A DNA stretch of 64,000 nt from Lamellibrachia columna (GCA_963662155.1 OY759267.1:18126561-18190560), one strand, 5' to 3'. Positions 29,701 to 34,725 are shown, counted from the first letter of the stretch. Translations and numbers: made by a program. The notes: generated from the sequence alone by a model not told the origin.

Positions 29701-30902
29701 TAATTTTCCAATATTAGACATACTTTATCACAACCAATATAACACAGTGATTATTTTAATTACCTAGGTACAGTCAATGTTAGACTAATTTACAAAGTTT
29801 AGATTCTCATTTCAGCACGCCAAGATGTATTATAATCACATTGATCAGTGCATTATTTTGGTTTCAGTTGCACAATTTGACTACAATTACGATTGCAATA
29901 TTGTTTGTATTGAGTAAAGTGCTTGTAAATTCAAGACATCTAAAATGGAACTACATTATATTTTCACAGAACTGGCTGAAAATTTTGACCGAACTAGTGT
30001 GATTACAAAAAATATTGATAGATTGATTACAATGATAATGGGACATTATTATAATTGTGATTATATTTACAGCACTGTACAAATGTTTGATTACACAAGT
30101 ACATGGTATTGTGTAGTCGATTACAAATGATTGCAGATACAATAGAATATACTGTGCTAGAAATATGTTGACATTTAAAATGTATTCCTAGGTACACAAA
30201 ATGAGAAATTGAGTTGCTTCCATCAGGTTTCTGGAACGAAGGAATACATTTCAAACTTATAACTATTGTGCTGCCATCTACAGGGACAAAAGGAAAGGGA
30301 CACTTTCGGTCGATGGTAGCATCCCAGTGTCAAAGGTGGCAAATCAAGGAGCGACGCAACTTGACACAGACGGCTACCTCTGGCTGGGTACGTGTCCTGG
30401 GAATATTCTTGCTCTGGCACCAGGGATGCATAGTGCAATATTTTAGACTTACACATTTTAATAACAGCTAGTACTTTGCTAAGGTTGTGAACGTCATTTA
30501 GGATTCAAACTTGAAAGACTTGAAAGACTGAAATTCACGATGAATGTGCCAAAGAAACAGCCTTGATGCTTAGTGAGAATGCCTATTCGGATGATGATGG
30601 TATTTCGAAATTTGAAGATTGCTCCCTTTTGAGAATCTTCTACTCGATTAATAATTTAAACGCTGCAAAAAATGTCATGACATGTACGTTGTTTTACTGT
30701 ATGTCAAAGGTCTGCTTTTATTACTTCAATGTTGTTTGTGATTTATCACCTAGGTGGCAGCAGGAGTCCCCTCTACGGTCTGCCCGATTCCTATTACCAA
30801 GGCTTTGAAGGTTGCGTAGCGTCGCTGGTCGTGGACAGCATACAGGCACACCTCGTTGAACACCGCATTAGCCCTGGCGATGTCAGCTTCTGTGATGAAT
30901 AA
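720..30902 (+). CDS. AGRN: Agrin gene, 3' part, spliced (30 exons, 5' end outside window)
   Basis: Agrin is a secreted heparan-sulphate proteoglycan of basement membranes that organises synapses; in vertebrates it acts through LRP4 and MuSK and binds laminin and dystroglycan. Here 30 exons with consensus acceptors and donors join with matching phases into one frame of about 1,369 residues ending at TAA 30900-30902. Order: five follistatin/Kazal domains, lustrin-like module, two laminin EGFs, follistatin/Kazal, Thr-rich linker, EB-like module, two microexons, LG1, two EGFs, LG2, EGF, LG3. Diagnostic matches to vertebrate agrin are [12 protein letters not shown] in the second laminin EGF and [15 protein letters not shown] in LG3. 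Perlecan is excluded by the follistatin repeats and the laminin-EGF/follistatin order. The first exon here starts in phase 1, so the N-terminal exons lie to the left. No vertebrate-like SEA domain was found. Splice joins are predicted by eye; no transcript supports them here. Confidence 0.93.
981..1440. repeat. Direct duplication of about 105 bp in an agrin intron
   Basis: The stretch 981-1085 (cacaatatgaaagtccac... to ...gggtccgacaag) recurs with few changes at 1336-1440. The copies are about 356 bp apart. The first starts 45 bases past the donor of the first visible agrin exon. Confidence 0.8.
2255..2375 (-). mobile_element. Truncated LINE 3' end, copy 1
   Basis: The + strand contains ccagatggcaagtggaaaag followed by a diverged agtccaaacaatgtttcc. 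This matches the 3' tail next to the reverse-transcriptase fragment at 25010-25610, in the same orientation. Confidence 0.6.
3060..3680 (-). mobile_element. LINE reverse-transcriptase fragment, C-terminal part, broken
   Basis: Read on the - strand, pieces of a non-LTR retrotransposon C-terminus appear in order: [39 protein letters not shown], then [20 protein letters not shown] and [15 protein letters not shown]. This is the region after the RT catalytic core in RTE/L1-like elements. It has stops and a tandem expansion inside, so it is dead. Confidence 0.75.
3249..3455. repeat. 42-bp tandem repeat inside a LINE fragment (about 5 copies)
   Basis: The unit starting catggtctctaggccgtata recurs at 3249, 3291, 3333, 3375 and 3418. 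On the - strand it spells the 14-residue [14 protein letters not shown], a piece of the LINE coding sequence. The unit is an exact multiple of three, so the frame stays open. Confidence 0.88.
3680..3910 (+). repeat. Dispersed repeat family R2, copy 1
   Basis: Shares a diverged but collinear sequence with 24165-24470 and 60940-61260: ...cacttt-caccagttacc..., ...attcttttgataatttaaac..., ...gaacatcaacgaacctgattc. No coding capacity is seen, and the family is not recognised. Confidence 0.65.
3965..4074 (+). CDS. AGRN: Agrin exon: follistatin domain 2, EGF-like half
   Basis: The exon encodes [16 protein letters not shown] and then [13 protein letters not shown], the N-terminal half of a follistatin domain. 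It begins in phase 1 after gtttgtcag and ends in phase 0 at CCT|gtaagt. The Kazal half is on the next exon at 5076. Confidence 0.92.
4398..4549. repeat. (TA)n microsatellite in an agrin intron
   Basis: About 150 bases of TA repeats broken by TG and CG steps. Open frames in it (repeated Tyr-Ile) are low-complexity artefacts. Confidence 0.95.
4755..4925 (+). mobile_element. LINE C-terminal fragment
   Basis: The + strand reads [26 protein letters not shown], a stop, then [15 protein letters not shown]. This is the very end of an RTE/L1-like ORF2 (typically H(I/V)xRxxxx...ILEGxVEGKRGRGRPRxxWxxNI). It lies in the intron inside follistatin domain 2 and is clearly dead. Confidence 0.75.
5076..5178 (+). 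CDS. AGRN: Agrin exon: follistatin domain 2, Kazal half
   Basis: The exon encodes [16 protein letters not shown] and continues to the last cysteine of the Kazal fold at GLC. Acceptor is gtgttgtag|GTG (phase 0) and donor is TGCA|gtaag (phase 1). It completes the domain begun at 3965. Confidence 0.93.
5467..5561 (+). CDS. AGRN: Agrin exon: follistatin domain 3, EGF-like half
   Basis: The exon encodes [20 protein letters not shown] and then CVCPMTCVQ. It starts in phase 1 after tttgttag and ends in phase 0 at CAG|gtaatg. The four cysteines have the spacing of the follistatin N-terminal half. Confidence 0.92.
5562..6078. other. Agrin intron inside follistatin domain 3
   Basis: About 500 bases, AT-rich. 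No exon, named repeat or other structure is seen. Confidence 0.6.
6079..6193 (+). CDS. AGRN: Agrin exon: follistatin domain 3, Kazal half
   Basis: The exon encodes [17 protein letters not shown] and the rest of the Kazal fold. Acceptor is cctgctag|GTG (phase 0) and donor is TGTG|gtaagt (phase 1). The intron position inside this domain is the same as in domain 2. Confidence 0.93.
6260..6395 (+). mobile_element. SINE, 3' part, copy 1
   Basis: ttataagaacgagcagcttt, gcaattgcagcatgaccgga and tctgccgggg...gtaacac match the 3' half of the tRNA-derived SINE at 19313-19615 and the - strand copy at 37540-37870. The tRNA-like head is missing. Confidence 0.65.
6513..6728 (+). CDS. AGRN: Agrin exon: follistatin/Kazal domain 4
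   Basis: A whole follistatin/Kazal domain on one exon: [20 protein letters not shown], then [20 protein letters not shown], followed by a short [10 protein letters not shown] tail. Acceptor is gtgtgtttcag and donor is ACAG|gtaggc; both ends are phase 1. Unlike domains 2, 3 and 5 it has no internal intron. A minisatellite starts about 12 bases past the donor. Confidence 0.93.
6740..7015. repeat. 34-36-bp minisatellite next to an agrin exon (about 8 copies)
   Basis: Units of the form ggattattcaagggtgggag plus agggaggaggatgg recur every 34-36 bases. The array is purine-rich on the + strand and begins about 12 bases past the donor at 6729. Confidence 0.92.
7365..7870. repeat. 15-bp minisatellite (GGGAGACCAGGACAG)n
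   Basis: About 30 copies of gggagaccaggacag and variants. The unit is a multiple of three, so a long frame on the - strand (repeats of [14 protein letters not shown]) stays open without being a gene. Confidence 0.95.
8037..8151 (+). CDS. AGRN: Agrin exon: follistatin domain 5, EGF-like half
   Basis: The exon encodes [20 protein letters not shown] and then [10 protein letters not shown]. Acceptor is gcttccag|AC in phase 1. The donor ATGAG|gtgagc leaves phase 2, unlike the phase-0 split in domains 2 and 3, but it joins in frame with the next exon. A second AG twelve bases downstream (ggctcag) could act as an alternative in-frame acceptor. Confidence 0.88.
8548..8660 (+). CDS. AGRN: Agrin exon: follistatin domain 5, Kazal half
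   Basis: The exon encodes [20 protein letters not shown] and continues to ENCE. Acceptor is tgattggtag|G in phase 2; donor is GAAG|gtatga in phase 1. It completes the last follistatin domain before the lustrin-like and laminin-EGF modules. Confidence 0.9.
8661..9482. other. Agrin intron before the lustrin-like exon
   Basis: About 820 bases, AT-rich. Nothing recognised apart from the flanking splice sites. Confidence 0.6.
9483..9629 (+). CDS. AGRN: Agrin exon: lustrin-like cysteine module
   Basis: The exon encodes a compact six-cysteine module: [19 protein letters not shown], then a CPAGSYCHK segment, ending in a CC pair (RCCRE). This resembles the Lustrin_cystein module (C-x-G-x-P-L-x-D-P...SC...CP-x-G-Y-x-C...CC) known from molluscan lustrin and many secreted invertebrate proteins. 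It is a phase 1-1 symmetric exon between the last follistatin domain of the row and the first laminin EGF. Vertebrate agrin has no module at this place. The exon call is strong, since splice sites and phases fit; the family name rests on recognition by eye. Confidence 0.82.
9773..9944. mobile_element. Small terminal-inverted-repeat element (MITE), 172 bp
   Basis: Starts CAGTCAAACCTG and ends CAGGTTTGACTG, an exact 12-bp inverted terminal repeat. Inside are more ggtcgcttaa-type inverted motifs. It is preceded by TA but followed by AT, so a clean TA target duplication is not visible. The end sequence is of a type common in mariner-like MITEs. Confidence 0.75.
10867..10901. repeat. Hairpin: 12-bp perfect inverted repeat
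   Basis: GTCACTTTTACT and AGTAAAAGTGAC flank an 11-base loop. The surrounding 10790-10920 has several related agtgcaccg/gtgcgcc motifs and may be a degraded foldback element. Confidence 0.6.
11802..11960. repeat. Tandem duplication of about 80 bp
   Basis: 11802-11880 and 11887-11960 share ggtttccagttaaatttgtt / ggtttccaattaaatttatt, the tggtggttgtactga / tggcggttgtgctga block and an aatttaataattat end. The second copy stops about 50 bases before the first laminin EGF exon. Confidence 0.8.
12010..12171 (+). CDS. AGRN: Agrin exon: laminin EGF domain 1
   Basis: The exon encodes [20 protein letters not shown] and then [15 protein letters not shown], a laminin-type EGF closely like the first one of vertebrate agrin (CDRCEPGFW). 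Acceptor is taccttcag|GT and donor is ATAC|gtaagt; both ends are phase 1. Confidence 0.94.
12172..12725. other. Agrin intron between the laminin EGF exons
   Basis: About 550 bases of AT-rich sequence. No exon or known repeat is seen. Confidence 0.6.
12726..12866 (+). CDS. AGRN: Agrin exon: laminin EGF domain 2
   Basis: The exon encodes [20 protein letters not shown] and ends in LGPRGCS. The DDCEQMTG core and LGPxGC end match the second laminin EGF of vertebrate agrin and are the single best identifiers of the gene here. Acceptor is ttgttgcag, donor is TCTG|gtgagc, phase 1-1. Confidence 0.96.
13015..13125 (-). repeat. Dispersed repeat family R2, partial antisense copy
   Basis: aatagtttgtccgattattt and aaatttgtacaaatgagcta match, on the opposite strand, agctcatttgtacaaattt and aattatcggacaaactgcta at 60960-61020. 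Confidence 0.65.
13277..13510 (+). CDS. AGRN: Agrin exon: follistatin/Kazal domain after the laminin EGFs (FS9 equivalent)
   Basis: A whole follistatin/Kazal domain on one exon: [30 protein letters not shown], then [21 protein letters not shown] and EGICR. The position directly after the second laminin EGF corresponds to the ninth follistatin domain of vertebrate agrin. Acceptor is gttgccaccag, donor is CGCA|gtaggt, phase 1-1. Confidence 0.93.
13680..14035. repeat. AT-rich diverged tandem repeat
   Basis: Blocks of about 60 bases recur: tattgcccttaatttaattt, an actatttaattc stretch, then catgtatacttttagttg. At least four imperfect units. No coding potential. Confidence 0.75.
14408..14473. repeat. 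(TA)n microsatellite
   Basis: About 65 bases of TA dinucleotide repeats in an agrin intron. Confidence 0.95.
14822..14917 (+). CDS. AGRN: Agrin exon: Thr-rich basic linker
   Basis: A 32-residue low-complexity linker with many Thr, Pro and Arg, including [19 protein letters not shown]. It matches in position the Ser/Thr-rich stretch after the ninth follistatin domain of vertebrate agrin, but is far shorter. RQRK could be a furin-like site; that is inference. Acceptor is tttactgcag, donor is TATG|gtagga, phase 1-1. Confidence 0.85.
15304..15426 (+). CDS. AGRN: Agrin exon: EB-like cysteine module
   Basis: The exon encodes [20 protein letters not shown] followed by [12 protein letters not shown] and a final CR. 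The pattern C-x4-DDC-x6-C-x4-C-x-C-x(n)-C is that of an EB module, common in invertebrate secreted proteins. It sits where vertebrate agrin has SEA and then EGF1. Acceptor is gtgttatag|GC, donor is AGAG|gtatgc, phase 1-1. The exon is well supported; the EB name is by eye. Confidence 0.85.
15427..17692. other. Large agrin intron after the EB-like exon
   Basis: 2.3 kb where a SEA domain could have been coded, but no frame with SEA features is seen. A strong acceptor-like site (ctctcttgcag) at 17529-17539 is followed by a short open stretch; see the candidate exon entry. The rest is AT-rich with no named repeat. Confidence 0.65.
17540..17580 (+). other. Candidate alternative agrin exon with in-frame stop
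   Basis: After tgcctctcttgcag, the phase-1 frame reads [13 protein letters not shown] and then TAA (17578-17580), followed by gtagcg. It could be a poison exon or an alternative end giving an agrin without LG domains. It may equally be an unused decoy site; nothing confirms use. Confidence 0.3.
17693..17731 (+). CDS. AGRN: Agrin microexon (39 nt) before LG1
   Basis: Thirteen residues, [13 protein letters not shown] plus a split Gly, between cttgtttcag and the strong donor GGGG|gtgagt. Phase 1-1, so it can be skipped without breaking the frame. No domain is recognised; it is part of the linker in front of LG1. It is likely a cassette exon. Confidence 0.75.
18773..18799 (+). CDS. AGRN: Agrin microexon (27 nt) before LG1
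   Basis: Nine residues, [10 protein letters not shown] across the junctions, with the N-glycosylation sequon NTT. Acceptor is tttattacag|CA and donor is CCTG|gtgagt, both strong; phase 1-1. Its small size makes it less certain than the domain exons, but its signals and frame fit. Confidence 0.7.
19313..19615 (+). mobile_element. tRNA-derived SINE, full-length-like
   Basis: The head has RNA polymerase III box A (tggcatagtggttagaaca) and box B (gtgttcaaatcct) spaced as in a tRNA. It is followed by a body with ggcaatttcgttcaccccac, gcagcatggctgaatgcttc and aacaggtctgccaggggtga. The body recurs in antisense copies at 37.6 and 38.8 kb. Confidence 0.8.
19668..19875 (+). CDS. AGRN: Agrin exon: LG1 domain, part 1
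   Basis: Start of the first laminin G-like domain: [40 protein letters not shown] chose the acceptor gctttgtag|TG because an upstream AG (aaatag|ATGG) would put an in-frame TAG in the exon. Donor is TTCAG|gtactt, phase 2. Confidence 0.9.
20278..20305. repeat. (TA)n microsatellite
   Basis: A short TA run in the intron between LG1 exons 1 and 2. Confidence 0.9.
20443..20655 (+). CDS. AGRN: Agrin exon: LG1 domain, part 2
   Basis: Continues LG1 with [28 protein letters not shown] and [16 protein letters not shown]. The FDLGSG strand and the PVYLGYVP turn are typical of agrin LG domains. Acceptor is aatcttag|T in phase 2; donor is AAGGA|gtaagt in phase 2. Confidence 0.93.
21218..21354 (+). CDS. 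AGRN: Agrin exon: LG1 domain, part 3
   Basis: Ends LG1 with [17 protein letters not shown] and a short tail before the EGF pair. The GLVGCI strand holds the conserved LG cysteine. Acceptor is gccaccag|T (phase 2); donor is ATTG|gtacac (phase 1). Confidence 0.92.
21355..22247. other. Agrin intron between LG1 and the EGF pair
   Basis: About 890 bases, AT-rich. No exon or known repeat is recognised. Confidence 0.6.
22248..22355 (+). CDS. AGRN: Agrin exon: EGF domain after LG1, first
   Basis: The exon encodes [19 protein letters not shown], then [11 protein letters not shown]. The last cysteine of the EGF falls at the start of the next exon (GNQCES). Acceptor is tgttgtag|CT, donor is ACAG|gtgtgt, phase 1-1. 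A long minisatellite begins about 30 bases past the donor. Confidence 0.92.
22385..23215. repeat. 35/38-bp minisatellite next to an agrin EGF exon (about 22 copies)
   Basis: Units such as catgcatgtccagccatgca + cacactcctgtctacatg repeat every 38 bases, with 35-base variants lacking three bases. Each unit carries the self-complementary ATGCATGCAT. The array begins about 30 bases after the donor at 22356. Long open frames on both strands (rich in Cys, His and Met) are by-products of the repeat. Confidence 0.95.
23489..23632 (+). CDS. AGRN: Agrin exon: end of first and whole second EGF between LG1 and LG2
   Basis: Completes the first EGF (NQCE) and encodes a second one: [20 protein letters not shown], then [15 protein letters not shown]. 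The EGF pair between LG1 and LG2 is the same as in vertebrate agrin. Acceptor is aattgcag|GT, donor is CGAG|gtaagc, phase 1-1. Confidence 0.93.
24119..24166. repeat. (CCCT)n microsatellite
   Basis: ccctccctccctcccactct followed by more ccctccct units. Pyrimidine-rich on the + strand. Confidence 0.92.
24165..24470 (+). repeat. Dispersed repeat family R2, copy 2
   Basis: Collinear with 60940-61260: gacaaactgttaaattattt, caactggacccagttgaaat, cacaagttacccaatctaat, gaacatcgttgaacttgatt. It ends only some 25 bases before the acceptor of the first LG2 exon. Confidence 0.75.
24496..24618 (+). CDS. AGRN: Agrin exon: LG2 domain, part 1
   Basis: Begins the second laminin G domain: [16 protein letters not shown] and [12 protein letters not shown]. 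Acceptor is ttgattgtag|CA, donor is GACG|gtaggt, phase 1-1. Ten bases of overlap with a dispersed repeat end just before the acceptor. Confidence 0.9.
25010..25610 (-). mobile_element. Truncated LINE: end of reverse-transcriptase ORF and 3' tail
   Basis: The - strand encodes [60 protein letters not shown], then [26 protein letters not shown] and [18 protein letters not shown]. This is the typical C-terminus of CR1/Jockey-like non-LTR retrotransposons. The 3' tail (cacttgccatctggaacttg) runs to a gttaaatcttgttaaatc end. One or two stops break the frame. The rest of the element is missing, as in a 5'-truncated insertion. Confidence 0.85.
25695..25824 (+). CDS. AGRN: Agrin exon: LG2 domain, part 2
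   Basis: Continues LG2: [39 protein letters not shown]. The donor ATCAC|gtgagt leaves phase 2. A truncated LINE lies about 80-650 bases upstream in the intron. Confidence 0.93.
26107..26218 (+). CDS. AGRN: Agrin exon: LG2 domain, part 3, ending at the y-site position
   Basis: Encodes [16 protein letters not shown] and [16 protein letters not shown]. By alignment with vertebrate agrin (GPRVLGESP then KSRK then VPHT), the exon end falls at the place of the y (A) splice site that controls heparin and dystroglycan binding. Acceptor is ttgttacag|G, donor is AAG|gtcagg, phase 2 to 0. Confidence 0.92.
26284..26310. repeat. (TTGTC)n microsatellite
   Basis: cttgtcttgtcttgtcttgg in the intron at the agrin y-site position. 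Confidence 0.85.
26533..26643 (+). CDS. AGRN: Agrin exon: LG2 domain, part 4
   Basis: Encodes [19 protein letters not shown] and GLRGAVQR. The [10 protein letters not shown] strand corresponds to NLKEPLYVGG of vertebrate agrin, just past the y site. Phase 0-0, 111 nt. Acceptor is ttgttgcag, donor is CGA|gtgagt. Confidence 0.93.
26680..26722. repeat. (ACGC)n microsatellite
   Basis: gcacgcacgcacgcacgcac in an agrin intron, about 40 bases past the donor. Confidence 0.92.
26805..27010 (+). repeat. Dispersed repeat family R3, copy 1
   Basis: Matches the reverse complement of 62890-63145: gtagtcagtgtgacggtaca, gaactatcggtagtaatgat, agggctacttatgtcactgt, tttgtaaacatgctttttaa. Short inverted tatcgatagt-type motifs repeat inside. 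Confidence 0.75.
27902..28097 (+). CDS. AGRN: Agrin exon: end of LG2 and the EGF between LG2 and LG3
   Basis: Ends LG2 with [16 protein letters not shown] and encodes an [23 protein letters not shown], then [10 protein letters not shown]. Acceptor is gtgtacag|ATC (phase 0), donor is GCTG|gtaagt (phase 1). A single EGF between LG2 and LG3 is the agrin arrangement. Confidence 0.94.
28098..28768. other. Agrin intron before LG3
   Basis: About 670 bases, AT-rich. A small inverted pattern near 28200-28320 (gtgtcaccacctggtgttaa and ccaaatgacaccactagtgttaa) is seen, with no further interpretation. Confidence 0.5.
28769..28853 (+). CDS. AGRN: Agrin exon: start of LG3, ending at the z-site position
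   Basis: Encodes [20 protein letters not shown] then VTK and a split Arg. In vertebrate agrin the matching place, after the FDGRTFVEYLNAV strand and before KALQSNHFELSLRTE, is where the z (B) exons are inserted to give the neuronal, MuSK-activating form. Acceptor is ggtttcag|CA, donor is AAAAG|gtcagt, phase 1 to 2. Confidence 0.9.
29044..29103 (+). other. Candidate cryptic exon in the agrin z-site intron
   Basis: A very good acceptor (gtatttttttcacttcag) precedes 60 bases that stay open in the required phase: [19 protein letters not shown] and then TGA. The only GT in a usable place (AAA|gtactc) would leave phase 0 instead of 2, breaking LG3. Use is therefore unproven. Confidence 0.25.
29175..29300 (+). 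mobile_element. Truncated LINE 3' end, copy 2
   Basis: gttggactctagataaacca, cttccttgtccacttgccat and ggcaatcttgttaaatct match the 3' tail of the LINE at 25010-25610, in + orientation. Confidence 0.75.
29439..29678 (+). CDS. AGRN: Agrin exon: LG3 core
   Basis: Encodes [40 protein letters not shown] and [12 protein letters not shown]. These align with NHFELSLRTEATQGLVL, DYVALAIVDGHLQLSYNLG and VNTNRW of vertebrate LG3. Acceptor is tgccttacag|A, donor is AACAG|gtaaga, phase 2-2. Confidence 0.95.
30284..30387 (+). CDS. AGRN: Agrin exon: LG3, part 3
   Basis: Encodes [17 protein letters not shown] and [14 protein letters not shown], nearly identical to [15 protein letters not shown] of vertebrate agrin. 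Acceptor is catctacag|G, donor is CTGG|gtacgt, phase 2 to 1. Confidence 0.96.
30754..30902 (+). CDS. AGRN: Agrin terminal coding exon with stop
   Basis: Encodes [20 protein letters not shown] and ends [17 protein letters not shown] (TAA 30900-30902). [11 protein letters not shown] is the last LG3 strand with its conserved cysteine. Acceptor is atcacctag|GT in phase 1. The stop lies inside an AATAAA hexamer. Confidence 0.95.
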
Positions 30903-30903
30903 A
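30898..30903 (+). terminator. Possible agrin poly(A) signal overlapping the stop codon
   Basis: AATAAA overlaps the agrin stop (gatgAATAAAc), followed by a T/G-rich stretch. If used, the 3' UTR would be only some 15-25 bases. This may be chance. Confidence 0.25.
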
Positions 30904-32667
30904 CTTTGTTTTGACAAGTCCCAGTACCATAGTAACAATTGTCACGGTGACAGACATCTGATATTATTACGTCATTGTGTCGGTGTATGTAATGACAGTA
31001 GATTAGCATTTCAGTGATGTCAGTCAATGACGCGTCATGTATTTCCTGCCACGTGAATCTACACCCTTGAGGATATTGGCTACAGAAACTGCGAACTTGG
31101 TTGCGCTCTAGCAAAGCACACTGTGTCCCCTGATATTACGGTTCACTTTGTACCTAGAATCGCTTCGGCAGCCCCATGGCTTGTCTCGACAGCAATTTAC
31201 GTCAGTAGCACCATTTTGAATTACATCGCTATAACCGTTTACACTGTAAATGAATGCTTACAGTTCACGTGACACGTCGACAGAAGTTGTCTGCTACATT
31301 GTAAATATTTACATTTACGTCTGTCATGTGATATGCATGTGCAATAATTGTGGCCGACATATAAGAGCTTCCTGTAATGAAAATCGATAATCGTACCCAT
31401 TGCTCATCGTCGCTTCATTGGCTATTGATTTGGTAATTGTAAAGTAATTGTGGCTTTTAACTGTATCTCCGTGGATCGTTGAATTCTAACTTCGCTGTTG
31501 TTGTATTGTGCATATTGCCGATATTAACCAACCACACTTGTTCTTACTGTGCCACATTCCAGATCATTCAAAACCAATGAGACCTGTTTTATGCAGGTCT
31601 GAATTACATATAAGTTTTGTGCTTAAACTGTACAATGTATCGTTAACGTGCGCTAAAATATTTCACCGAAGTTCAGAGCATACTCGTTTTCACAGTAAGT
31701 GGTGTGCTATGGCTTTCAGTCCTAAAAGCATTCGTCGGTGTTCCGATAGATTCGTTGAGCAATTGCTGCCAGCAGAGGGCGCAACTGTCTGAACGGAAAG
31801 TTGTGGGTTTCGAAATGACTTTCTGCAAGAATGATTTTGAGAAGTATTGTTTGATAATGTAGTGCAGGTTAAGATGAACCATGTTCCTAGAATCTGTTAG
31901 TTATTATCTAGTTGTATATTGCCGTTATATATAATTTTAAACCACTGATTCTGTGAGCAAGATAAGACATCTAGTATTCATGTGTGAAGGAAGTACCATA
32001 TTTCCGTAACTGATTCTGATTCTTGTGTACCGGTAGACTAATTAATGTACATGTTGTAGAATTTTCTTTCGTACCGTCGCTACAATTGATTAGGAATCTC
32101 CCCAGGGTGGAGACATTGGGGTTTTAGTCACTCAAGTCGATTATTTGACTGAGATCTACTAGTACGTTATAACAGGTAGAAGAACTGTGTATTTGCTTCA
32201 AGCTTATTTATGGAAATGGGCTGTAGGCAATTAAGTAATATTTAATAGTTATGTGATGACCTGTACACCGGCCCTAAAAGAGGTATTGGTGATTCAGTGA
32301 GTTAATTAGTCATCACTGCACCAACAGTGCATCATGTTATAATTTTTCAGTGACCACCATGCAGTTTTATTTATTATAGTATTCGTTTGGGAGGTTCGTG
32401 GCATCTTGTAACTTAATCGCATCACTGTAAACTACAAGTCGTTCTCTGTTAAAAGTGACTCGTAGTTTCGTAGTAGGTATAATCGCTGAGAACTTTGCAA
32501 GCAAGATTGCTATTGTATTTTATTCTAAGAAGACGTTTTTGCAGGATTTAATATGAAACTTACATTACGCTCTTTATGCCACTATTTAATGGTGGTCGTC
32601 TTTGGTTTTGCTGAAAAAAGATGGTAACAGAAGCCACTGTTCTAGATAACTTGGATGTATCCACTCA

Positions 32668-32673
32668 TAATAA
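32668..32673 (+). terminator. Possible distal agrin poly(A) signal
   Basis: An AATAAA in ctcataataaatgtgtcc, about 1.77 kb past the agrin stop, followed by T-rich sequence. It is the next clear hexamer on this strand and would give a UTR of ordinary length. Not tested by any transcript; the coordinates may be off by a base. Confidence 0.35.
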
Positions 32674-32874
32674 ATGTGTCCAAATAACAGTTGTTGACAT
32701 GTATTATTTTAGGCCCACATTAAATGATGTTCATAACTACTTTTGTTTTATTGCACAGTTTAGCGCATTTGTTTTGTGGTATCTATGAGTGTTTATTGGA
32801 GTTATAGTGTCATAAGTTAATATAGTTCCACATTGGCAGGCCTCTGGCTGTACAAATATTTCTCTATGATAAAG

Positions 32875-32960
32875 ACATTGCATAAAGCTCTAAGTGTAAT
32901 TAAGATGGCTGCCCATAGCAATAAGTTGCAGATGGCAAGTGGAATCCATTCACTAATTAA
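32875..32960 (-). mobile_element. Truncated LINE 3' end, copy 3
   Basis: ttaagatggctgcccatagc and gttgcagatggcaagtggaa match the LINE 3' tail at 25050-25090. Confidence 0.55.
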
Positions 32961-34039
32961 AGAATCAACTATTTTCGCCTATAGGTTAACACTAGCTATC
33001 AGATTCTTTTTTCAGCATATCAATCTGCCAGCTGTGCTACTGTGAATGACATTATTTAACCCTTTCTCATCTTGATATGATGCAGCGTTACTCGTGGAAT
33101 TGTATTTATAGAATACAGGAACAGCAGCTGCCAGTGCGGACAAGATTTAATAGCAGTGAAGGAAAAGTATATTATTGCCAACCGAAGGTTGACTGACAGT
33201 TTGACACACGCAAGCATGTTGCAAGCACGCACACACATGTACATTGGTCTATTTGCAGTTAAAATGTTGGTGAACTTACATAATATCGGAAATGAAATCA
33301 TTGGCATCGACAGCAGCCATTGTCGGCCCACTTTTGGGTGACCTCCCATAGCTGGATGGGTGACAGGCTTTGACACTAGACTAAGGCAATGGATGCCAGT
33401 TGTAACCAAACTAGCAGGCAGCTGCATGCCTGTAGAGACACACTAGACCAGTTTGAAGCAATGCCTCCTTTGTCCTACATAAGTGCTAAGTCCAGACAAC
33501 CAGTTTGGAGTGTCTGGACCAGTTGCATTCTTGGGGGGCAATTGGTAATGACCACCTTTGTCTTAATATTTTGTGCCAGTGCATAGTAAACTAATGGGCT
33601 ACTAACCTTGGTCCAGATCTTTGCCGCACCCCTTGATGCTGCTAACAATAATTAGAAACATGTCTCTTTGCATTTGTTAATATTGGACGACTTCAGTTAG
33701 AAGTGATGCAAGCCCGGCATGGCCATAGGGTGAACCCATTTGGGGCCAGACAAAGGCTGCAAGCTTGGAGCATGCAGAAAAATATGGTGGCAGTTGTCCA
33801 TGGGTGGGTTGATAGATGAATGAATACCTCATGGACAGGCTCCACACATTTACGGATGGGAGCAAAACTGTTGTAGTGTACTGTGCCTGTAGTATTTCAG
33901 GTGAAACCATTATACACATGTAACATCAAAGTTAGAGTACCAGGTAGTACATTTTAAAATCATATCAGTATAGATCAGAGGGTGAACATGTTTGCCTACC
34001 CAGGTACCTACTCATGGGGATGATCAAATTGTTTAAATC

Positions 34040-34490
34040 CTCCTCTCTAGCAGACTTGGGGCAAATTACATTGCAATTGAAATGCCAATTCTAGAATTGT
34101 AGTTTTGTTTTTAAGTAATTGGAATTTATGAAAATGCTTTCAATTACATCAAGTAACTTTTTAACTGAAATTATTTGCTACAGATAATCGATAAAATATA
34201 ATATGTTGTGTATATCATATAACTTTGCCATTATGCACCATAATATGCAGGAATTAAATAAAGCTGCTTTATAATAGATGTTATATTTTGGCATCGAGTA
34301 CGTCTATGCCTGCATAGTCAAACTATGGGTGCACTGTTCACATGCTTTTATTTTGATGTGGAACTGATAATTGGAATTGGTATTTTTGAGGTGGAATTTG
34401 TAAATGGTGTGTAATTGGGTATTTGTGTAATTGGAATTGATGTAATGCAAAACTGACCCAAGTCTGCTTTCAGGCAGAGTTTCAATCTTG
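34040..34490 (+). repeat. Dispersed repeat family R1, copy 1
   Basis: Collinear with 49465-50155: tttgccattatgcaccataa, aattaaataaagctgcttta, ggcatcgagtacgtctatgc, then ggaattggtatttttgaggt and a series of taattggaattgatg blocks. Not recognised as a named family and without coding capacity. Confidence 0.75.
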
Positions 34491-34612
34491 AACATGTACT
34501 ACTGCTGAACATGCATCTGTATATCATTCATCAGCCATCCATGTGAAAACTAAACTGAAGTCGACAAACGTGGCTTTCGCTGTGGAATATCTATTTATTT
34601 TGTATTCGCATA

Positions 34613-34725
34613 CCCATCAAATGTAACTGGCTTACACAGTAGACGTTACAACAGGTGTTACCCAGGTACCCATCAAATGTAACTGGCTTACACAGTAGAC
34701 GTTACAACAGGTGTTACTCAGGTTC
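34613..34725. repeat. 56-bp direct duplication
   Basis: cccatcaaatgtaactggct through caggtgttacccaggt occurs twice in tandem, nearly identical. Confidence 0.92.
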
